18,342 nucleotides of DNA from UBA6814 sp040753075 (lineage in GTDB: Bacteria > Desulfobacterota > Desulfovibrionia > Desulfovibrionales > Desulfovibrionaceae): assembly GCA_040753075.1 (NCBI GenBank), contig JBFMHA010000077.1:1-18342 (forward strand). Direction: 5' to 3'. Shown here piece by piece: positions 13,813-18,342 of this stretch (its first letter is position 1; every line of letters starts with the position of its first letter). Position numbers and translations under genes: made by a program. Under the pieces are notes generated by a model. The model worked only from the letters and a program-made list of their open reading frames with translations. It was not told the origin of the DNA and ran no database searches.

Positions 13813-13995
13813 ATGGCCATCGTCATCAACGAGGAAGAGTGCATCGGCTGCGGCACCTGCGCGGAACTGTGCCCCGACGTGTTCGAGATGATCGAGGAGG
13901 AGGAGAAGGCCAGGGTCACGGCCCCGGACTCCACGGCCGATTGCGTGAACGAGTCCATCGATTCCTGTCCGGTGGAAGCCATCTCCAGGGAATAG
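13813..13995 (+). CDS. Small ferredoxin, Desulfovibrio gigas type
   Basis: This 60-residue soluble electron carrier has Cys-x2-Cys-x2-Cys-x3-Cys-Pro near the N-terminus (ECIGCGTCAELCPDVFEM) and two later Cys, the last in DSCPVEAI. This six-Cys pattern matches D. gigas ferredoxin, where one cluster ([4Fe-4S] or [3Fe-4S]) uses the first, second, third and last Cys and the other two can form a disulfide. The frame is open upstream to 13744, but the ATG at 13813 is right: GGAGGT sits at 13801-13806 and the product then has normal length. It has its own promoter and a clear terminator, so it is monocistronic. Acidic composition is typical. Likely partners are pyruvate:ferredoxin oxidoreductase and hydrogenases, by analogy. 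Confidence 0.95.
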   Translation: MAIVINEEECIGCGTCAELCPDVFEMIEEEEKARVTAPDSTADCVNESIDSCPVEAISRE

Positions 13996-14043
13996 GCCCG
14001 GCCCGGTCGGGTCGGGGTGGCGGCGTCTTGGCCGCGGTCGTTC

Positions 14044-14068
14044 CGGCGCGCCCCCGCGCCGCGTTTTT
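14044..14068 (+). terminator. Intrinsic terminator of the ferredoxin gene
   Basis: CGGCGCG (14044-14050) and CGCGCCG (14055-14061) form a 7-bp stem with a CCCC loop, followed closely by five T (14064-14068). It separates the ferredoxin gene from the converging cupin gene. Confidence 0.75.
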
Positions 14069-14085
14069 CACGTTGCGACCGGGGC

Positions 14086-14631
14086 TCAGTCCTCCAGCCC
14101 GAACCTCCGGGCGAAGCGCGCGGCCAGGTCCGCCTCAAACGCCTTTGCCTCCTCCGTGTCCGGGACCGGGGCCCAGGGCGCGAAATCCTTGTCGTCCGCC
14201 GCCGCATAAGGGCCGTTCTTGACCTCGTAGAGCACCGTGTCCGGGGCCAGGCAGACCAGGGTGTGCCAGGCCCCGGACCGGATGTCCACGGCCAGGGCTC
14301 CGGCCGCGCGGTCCAGCAGGACCATGTTTTCCTCCCGCAGGGCCCCGTCCTCCTCGAACACCGCGACGCCGGCCCGGCCGGACAGCAGCACGAAGCCCTC
14401 GTCCTTGGGCGGGGCCAGGTGCCGGTGCGGCCGGCCGTAGGTCCCGGGTTGCATGGCGTTGAGCATGCGCTGCAGGAGCGCGTCGTCGGAGCTGTGGAGG
14501 CAGTGGATCTCCCGCAGGCGGGGGTTGACCGCCGCGTCCCGGGCCTTGCGCTCCAGGAGGTTGCGGTCCACTGCGGCCAGCCGCCGGTGCTCGGACCGGG
14601 TGGCCAGGGGGGAGACGCGACGGATGGCCAT
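14086..14631 (-). CDS. WbuC-like cupin metalloprotein
   Basis: This 181-residue protein has a single cupin fold like the WbuC family: NPRLREIHCLHSSDD (~36-50), then QRMLNAMQPGTYGRPHRH with the metal-ligand His pair (~67-71), a PKDEGFVLLSG strand with the Glu ligand, and WHTLVCL with the C-terminal His. WbuC genes occur in O-antigen clusters of enterobacteria, but no biochemical role is firmly known to me. Here it begins 10 nt after the cheX stop, on the same strand, so it is probably transcribed with the chemotaxis genes. Its start ATG lacks a good ribosome site, implying coupling to cheX. It runs convergent with the ferredoxin gene. Confidence 0.8.
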   Translation of the reverse strand: MAIRRVSPLATRSEHRRLAAVDRNLLERKARDAAVNPRLREIHCLHSSDDALLQRMLNAMQPGTYGRPHRHLAPPKDEGFVLLSGRAGVAVFEEDGALREENMVLLDRAAGALAVDIRSGAWHTLVCLAPDTVLYEVKNGPYAAADDKDFAPWAPVPDTEEAKAFEADLAARFARRFGLED

Positions 14632-14641
14632 GGCCGCGGGG

Positions 14642-15160
14642 TCAGGCGAAGTCGGAGGAAACGCCGGCCACGTCGGCGAAGGCCACCTCCACCACCAGGT
14701 CCCCGCCCTCGGTGGAGAAGGGGATGGCCAGGATGGGGGAGCCGCTCACGTGGCTCAGCCGGTGCCCCTTGCCCATGATCACCGAGGGGGTGGAGGCGGT
14801 GAAGTTCAGGCCCTGCTGGGAGAGGTGCATGCGGGCCTGGCCGGCGATCATGTTCGTGAGCTCGCCCACCGCGTCGGCGATGTCGTCGTTGAGGTCGGTG
14901 TAGCTCTCGTGCAGCATGTTGTTCACGATGAGCAGGATGGCGCCCTTGGACAGGGTGAGGGACATGGTGCCCGCGCTGTGCCCGGTGATGCCGATGAGGC
15001 CGGTCACGTCGCCGATGGCGGTGCGGGCGGCGTTGACAAAGGGCTTGCCCGGGGTGGCGGCCACGTTGGCCATGGTCCCCAGCACCGACATCACCGCCTC
15101 CAGGAAGGGGTTGATGAAGGCGACGTCGTAGCGGATCTTTTTGGGTTTCTTCGGAGTCAC
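14642..15160 (-). CDS. CheX-like chemotaxis phosphatase domain protein
   Basis: This 172-residue cytoplasmic protein belongs to the CheC/CheX/FliY phosphatase fold that dephosphorylates CheY~P. The typical start FINPFLEAVMSVL (15-27) and the catalytic E-x2-N (Glu100, Asn103 in GELTNMIAG) are present. A single active-site helix and ~155-residue core indicate CheX rather than CheC. The frame is open far upstream through the HDOD gene, so the start is a choice. GTG at 15160, 20 nt after the HDOD stop, gives the normal length, though no clear ribosome site precedes it. A stand-alone CheX-type gene behind an HDOD gene may serve a non-flagellar CheY-like regulator. Confidence 0.85.
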   Translation of the reverse strand: MTPKKPKKIRYDVAFINPFLEAVMSVLGTMANVAATPGKPFVNAARTAIGDVTGLIGITGHSAGTMSLTLSKGAILLIVNNMLHESYTDLNDDIADAVGELTNMIAGQARMHLSQQGLNFTASTPSVIMGKGHRLSHVSGSPILAIPFSTEGGDLVVEVAFADVAGVSSDFA

Positions 15161-15180
15161 TGCGGTGCGGGGGCGGCGGG

Positions 15181-16404
15181 CTAGCTCATGAACACGGCGG
15201 ACAACTCCGCGATGGAGCGGTCGTGGACGTCCATGAGCCTGCCGAGCGAGCCGGAGTCGATGCCCAGGAGGTCGGACGCCGCCTGGTCCTGGCCGGGGAG
15301 CACGTAGGCTCCTCCCGCGGACACCGCCGCGGCGTGGGCAAGGTTGTCGGCCAGCTGCACCACCGCGGCCTCGCGCGGCTCGGACGACTGCATGGGGTCG
15401 TGGTGGTGGGCGATGGCCGCGGTGAGGGAGGCCGGGAACTTCCAGGTTGCGAGCAGGTGGCCGGCCACCTGGGCGTGGTCGTAGCCGAGCACCCGGCGCT
15501 CGGCCGCCACCAGGGGCAGCATGTTGTTGCGGGCGAAGAGCATGGCCTCCACAGAGGCGTAGGGCAGGTTCTTGAACACGATGAGCCGGCCGGCGTCGTG
15601 CAGGAGCCCGGCGGTGAATACGCGGTCCGGGGACAGGCCCGGGACCTGCCCGGCCACCAGCCGGGCGAAGACTCCGCAGCTCAGGGAGTGCCGCCAGAAG
15701 GTCTTCATGTCCATGAGCTCGGGGGGGATGTCCTTGAAGAAGTTGATGGCCGTGATGCCCAGGGCCAGGTTGGACAGCTCCCCCGCACCCACCAGGGAGA
15801 TGGCCCGGGCCACCGAGTCCACGGTGGAGGACAGGCCGTAGAAGGGGCTGTTCACCAGCTTGAGGAGCTTGGCGGTCAGGGCCACGTCGCCCTCCACCAC
15901 CCGGGCCACGTCGCTGGCCGAACTGGTGGGCGAGTCCAGGACTTCCTTGATGCGGAAATAGATGTCCGGGAAGGAGGCCAGTTCGCACTCGTGGTCCACG
16001 ATGTCCTGGGGATGGCCCGCATCCTTGTGGAAGAGGTCCGAGAGGTGCTCCACGTTCTTGGCCATGAGCTCGTCCGCGCAGGGGATGAGCCAGCCCTTGC
16101 CCAGGGCCTCGTAGGTGCGTTCGGCGCTGGCCGCGAACAGGGCCTGCATGGCCGGGCTGTCAGCGTCCACGTAGAGGAAGAAGCGGCGGGCGTGCCGCAC
16201 GGCCACGCGGCCCAGCAGTTCGGGGTCGGGCCTGCCGCCCGGGAGCCGGATGAAGGCCTCGGCCACGCCCATCTCCTGCAGGGCCGCGATGATCTCCTGC
16301 GTGAGCTCCTGCCCGGCGGCGAGAAAGACGCTGCCGTCGGTCCCGGCCAGGTTCTTGGCCAGAACCATGCCGGGTTCGAGATGTTCGGTGCAGAGCCTGT
16401 ACAC
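15181..16404 (-). CDS. HDOD-domain signalling protein
   Basis: This 407-residue cytoplasmic protein has an N-terminal segment LEPGMVLAKNLAGTDGSVFLAAGQELTQE typical of HD-GYP/HDOD proteins. The HDOD domain follows at about 138-338: VARVVEGDVALTAKLLKLVNSPFYG and GLLHDAGRL (His269-Asp270). HDOD proteins are degenerate HD-GYP relatives thought to be signalling scaffolds; most lack phosphodiesterase activity. The frame could start at a TTG overlapping cheR (16440), but GTG at 16404 is preferred because GGAGG (16410-16414) lies five bases ahead and the predicted N-terminus then matches the family. It lies between cheR and the CheX-like gene, suggesting a shared pathway. Confidence 0.87.
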   Translation of the reverse strand: MYRLCTEHLEPGMVLAKNLAGTDGSVFLAAGQELTQEIIAALQEMGVAEAFIRLPGGRPDPELLGRVAVRHARRFFLYVDADSPAMQALFAASAERTYEALGKGWLIPCADELMAKNVEHLSDLFHKDAGHPQDIVDHECELASFPDIYFRIKEVLDSPTSSASDVARVVEGDVALTAKLLKLVNSPFYGLSSTVDSVARAISLVGAGELSNLALGITAINFFKDIPPELMDMKTFWRHSLSCGVFARLVAGQVPGLSPDRVFTAGLLHDAGRLIVFKNLPYASVEAMLFARNNMLPLVAAERRVLGYDHAQVAGHLLATWKFPASLTAAIAHHHDPMQSSEPREAAVVQLADNLAHAAAVSAGGAYVLPGQDQAASDLLGIDSGSLGRLMDVHDRSIAELSAVFMS

Positions 16405-16409
16405 TGCGT

Positions 16410-16414
16410 CCTCC
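16410..16414 (-). promoter_or_regulatory. Ribosome binding site deciding the HDOD start
   Basis: GGAGG on the minus strand, five bases before GTG at 16404. The upstream TTG at 16440 has no comparable site, so this motif moves the start 36 nt downstream. Confidence 0.65.
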
Positions 16415-16436
16415 GTGCCAGCAGCCGGGCAGGCCG

Positions 16437-17315
16437 TCAACCCTGCTTCTTGTACACGATCCCGCCGGGCTGCATGAGCGGGGTGAAGGCCCGGGAAATC
16501 TTGTGGATGCTCTCCGAGTGCCCCAGCACCAGGAAGCCCTCGGGGTGCAGGTTGTCGTAGAAGCCGGAGATGACCTTCTTCTTCATGTCTTCGTCGAAAT
16601 AGATGATCACGTTGCGGCAGAAGACCACCTGGGAGCGGGGCACCCGCTTCACGGCCAGGGAGTCGTTCAGGTTGATGGGCCCGAAGCTGACCAGCTTCTG
16701 CACCTTGGGGTGGATGCGGTATCCGCCGGCCTCCTTGGTGAAGTAGCGGTCGACGACGTCCTTGGGCGTGGTCCGCAGGGCGTGGTCGTTGTACAGCCCG
16801 GCCCGGGCCTTGGCCAGCATGGCCGGGGAGAGGTCGTTGGCGGTGATGCGGATGCGCCAGCCGATGATGGACATGCGCAGCATCTCGTGCAGCATGATGC
16901 CCAGGGTGTAGGGCTCCTCGCCCGAGGAGCAGCCCGCCGACCAGATGGATATCTCCTTGGTCCCGGCCTTCTGCTGCTGTTCGACGATCTCCGGGAGCAC
17001 CTTGTCCCGGACCACGTCGAGCTGCTTGAGATCTCGGAAGAAGCTGGTCTCGTTGGTGGTCACCCGCTCGAAGAGCTTTTCCAGCTCCGCGTCGCGGCCC
17101 GTGCCCAGGCGCAGGTGCCGGGCGTAGTCCCCGAAGCTCTTGAGGCCCAGCTCCTTGAGCCGCGCGCCCAGGCGGTTCTCCAGCAGGTACTTGCGCTCGG
17201 CCGGGATGTCGATGCCGGTGAGGGAGTAGATGTGGTCACGCAACTCCTTGAACTCCTGGTCGGAGATCTTGGGCGTGTCCCGCAGGGAGAGGGTTCCGAG
17301 GGAGGGCAGCGGCAT
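16437..17315 (-). CDS. cheR: Chemotaxis methyltransferase CheR
   Basis: This 292-residue cytoplasmic enzyme methylates receptor glutamates using S-adenosylmethionine. The helical N-terminal domain (~15-80) precedes NETSFFRD (88-95), the SAM-binding motif SAGCSSGEEPYTL (126-138), an acidic ND pair (160-161), and CRNVIIYFD (233-241). All are canonical. The beta-subdomain region around 196-212 is present. The ATG at 17315 has a weak ribosome site. It lies 104 nt after the MCP-hemerythrin gene and 32 nt before the HDOD start. No CheB, CheA or CheW is visible in the window, so whether it acts on the neighbouring receptor is inference. Confidence 0.96.
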   Translation of the reverse strand: MPLPSLGTLSLRDTPKISDQEFKELRDHIYSLTGIDIPAERKYLLENRLGARLKELGLKSFGDYARHLRLGTGRDAELEKLFERVTTNETSFFRDLKQLDVVRDKVLPEIVEQQQKAGTKEISIWSAGCSSGEEPYTLGIMLHEMLRMSIIGWRIRITANDLSPAMLAKARAGLYNDHALRTTPKDVVDRYFTKEAGGYRIHPKVQKLVSFGPINLNDSLAVKRVPRSQVVFCRNVIIYFDEDMKKKVISGFYDNLHPEGFLVLGHSESIHKISRAFTPLMQPGGIVYKKQG

Positions 17316-17369
17316 GGCTTCGGTCCGTTAGGTCGTGACGCCTCGTTTTTTGATCATATGCCATCACCC

Positions 17370-17407
17370 GCGGGAAAAGGAAAGGCCGCCTGTCGGCCAT
17401 TTCCCGC
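17370..17407 (-). terminator. Terminator/nested hairpin after the MCP-hemerythrin gene
   Basis: An inner stem GGCCG/CGGCC (17384-17388 with 17394-17398) is followed on the minus strand by TTTCCTTTT. Outer 8-bp arms GCGGGAAA (17370-17377) and TTTCCCGC (17400-17407) also pair perfectly. The two pairings compete for the T-rich segment, which could let it terminate only partially and pass some transcription into cheR. Confidence 0.55.
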
Positions 17408-17419
17408 CGTTGGCCGGGT

Positions 17420-18342
17420 TCAGCGCACCCCGCGGGCCGTGAGGTGCGGCGCGTACTTCTTGTCCGCGCCCATGATGTGCTCGGTGAGCCATTTCTTGAG
17501 AAAGCGCAGCAGGTCCATGCTCACCGTGGCCCGGCCGGACCCCAGCTCCTCGGCGAAGTCCAGAACCTGCTCCACGAGCTTGGAGTGGATCTGGGCGTGG
17601 GCGTCGGCCTCGGGATAGCGGTGCTGCTCGAAGAGCTTCTCCTCGTACTTGAAGTGCTTGACCGTGTAGTCCTTGAGCCGGTCGAGCACCCCGGAAAGGA
17701 CCGCGTTGCCGCGGCGCTGCCGCATGGCCGCGTGCAGTTCGTTGACCAGGCCCACCAGGACCTTGTGCTGCTCGTCGATGGACGCGATGCCCACGGACAG
17801 GGCCGGGGTCCAGGCGATGAACGCCTCGCCCTTGCCCGACAGGGCGCCCAGGTCGTCCTTGCCCTCCTTGGAGCCGGCCATGCCCTGGATCATGGAGTCC
17901 AGCTCCTCCACCAGGCTGGTGGCCTCCATGAGGGCCTGGGCCGAGCGGGACATGCCCTCGGCGGTTTCGCTCGCCACCCGGGTCACCTCGGCCACCGCCC
18001 GGTTGATCTCCTCGCTGGCCGCGGACTGCTCCTCGCTGGCCGCGGCGATGGACTGGACCTGGCCCGCGGTCTCGTCCACGATGCGCACGATCTCCTCCAT
18101 GAACCGGCCGGACTCGTTGGCCGCCTCGGTGCTGGCCACGATGTCCTGGGCCGCGGCCTCCACGGCGGCCACGTTCTCCCGGGCGTGGGACTGGATGTTG
18201 CCGATGGCGTCGCCCACCTCCTTGGTGGCGGTCATGGTCTTCTCGGCCAGCTTGCGCACCTCGTCGGCCACCACGGCGAAGCCGCGGCCGGCGTCGCCGG
18301 CCCGGGCCGCCTCGATGGCCGCGTTGAGCGCCAGCAGGTTGG
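17420..18342 (-). CDS. Methyl-accepting chemotaxis protein with C-terminal hemerythrin (partial, N-terminus beyond window)
   Basis: Only the last ~306 codons are inside the window. They start in the highly conserved MCP signalling tip (NLLALNAAIEAARAGDAGRGFA, then VVADEVRKLAEKT), continue through the coiled-coil return helix with Ser/Ala/Glu-rich heptads (methylation sites likely around EEQSAASEEIN), and end in a bacteriohemerythrin domain. The hemerythrin ligands are all present: His in IDEQHK, His and Glu in HFKYEE, His in HAQIHSK, and His and Asp in TEHIMGADKKY. D. vulgaris DcrH has this architecture and senses oxygen or redox through the di-iron site. Here it likely tunes swimming to oxygen, consistent with an anaerobe. 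A hairpin terminator follows, then cheR. Confidence 0.93.
   Translation of the reverse strand, partial: NLLALNAAIEAARAGDAGRGFAVVADEVRKLAEKTMTATKEVGDAIGNIQSHARENVAAVEAAAQDIVASTEAANESGRFMEEIVRIVDETAGQVQSIAAASEEQSAASEEINRAVAEVTRVASETAEGMSRSAQALMEATSLVEELDSMIQGMAGSKEGKDDLGALSGKGEAFIAWTPALSVGIASIDEQHKVLVGLVNELHAAMRQRRGNAVLSGVLDRLKDYTVKHFKYEEKLFEQHRYPEADAHAQIHSKLVEQVLDFAEELGSGRATVSMDLLRFLKKWLTEHIMGADKKYAPHLTARGVR

Overview
The window is high-GC bacterial chromosome, most likely from a Desulfovibrio-type sulfate reducer (Desulfovibrionaceae, Desulfobacterota). The main clues are a small ferredoxin very like the Desulfovibrio gigas type, a methyl-accepting chemotaxis protein ending in a hemerythrin domain (DcrH-like architecture), and a TRAP transporter with a CdaR-type regulator. 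This assignment is inference from protein character, not a database match.

Layout. (1) 1-123: the tip of an insertion sequence with the start of its transposase. (2) 124-2200, minus strand: an accessory island. It has a GC-rich MuF-like gene whose last ~105 codons turn AT-rich, followed by two exported paralogous small proteins. A strong promoter flanked by two matching inverted repeats sits upstream. I read this as a candidate polymorphic toxin with two immunity proteins. (3) 2250-2400: a stack of GC-rich hairpins. (4) 2403-7673, minus strand: an operon for an MBL-fold hydrolase, a three-part TRAP transporter (dctP, dctQ, dctM) and glycerate 2-kinase, divergent from a CdaR-like regulator (7828-9063, plus strand). 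Together these suggest regulated uptake and phosphorylation of D-glycerate or a related hydroxy/sugar acid.

(5) 9027-11460, minus strand: nth, tgt and a YdcF/SanA-like membrane protein, linked by 4-nt stop/start overlaps. (6) 11763-13995, plus strand: a degenerate PilZ-like protein, a lipoprotein coupled to a stand-alone cyclic-nucleotide-binding domain protein, and a ferredoxin with its own promoter and terminator. (7) 14086-18342, minus strand: a signalling block of an MCP-hemerythrin fusion (cut by the window edge), CheR, an HDOD protein and CheX, with a WbuC-like cupin closely behind.

The housekeeping and metabolic parts are ordinary. The unusual part is the first 2.2 kb, where base composition, gene order, translational coupling and the promoter/operator layout point to a horizontally acquired effector module. 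No tRNA, rRNA or CRISPR array was seen.
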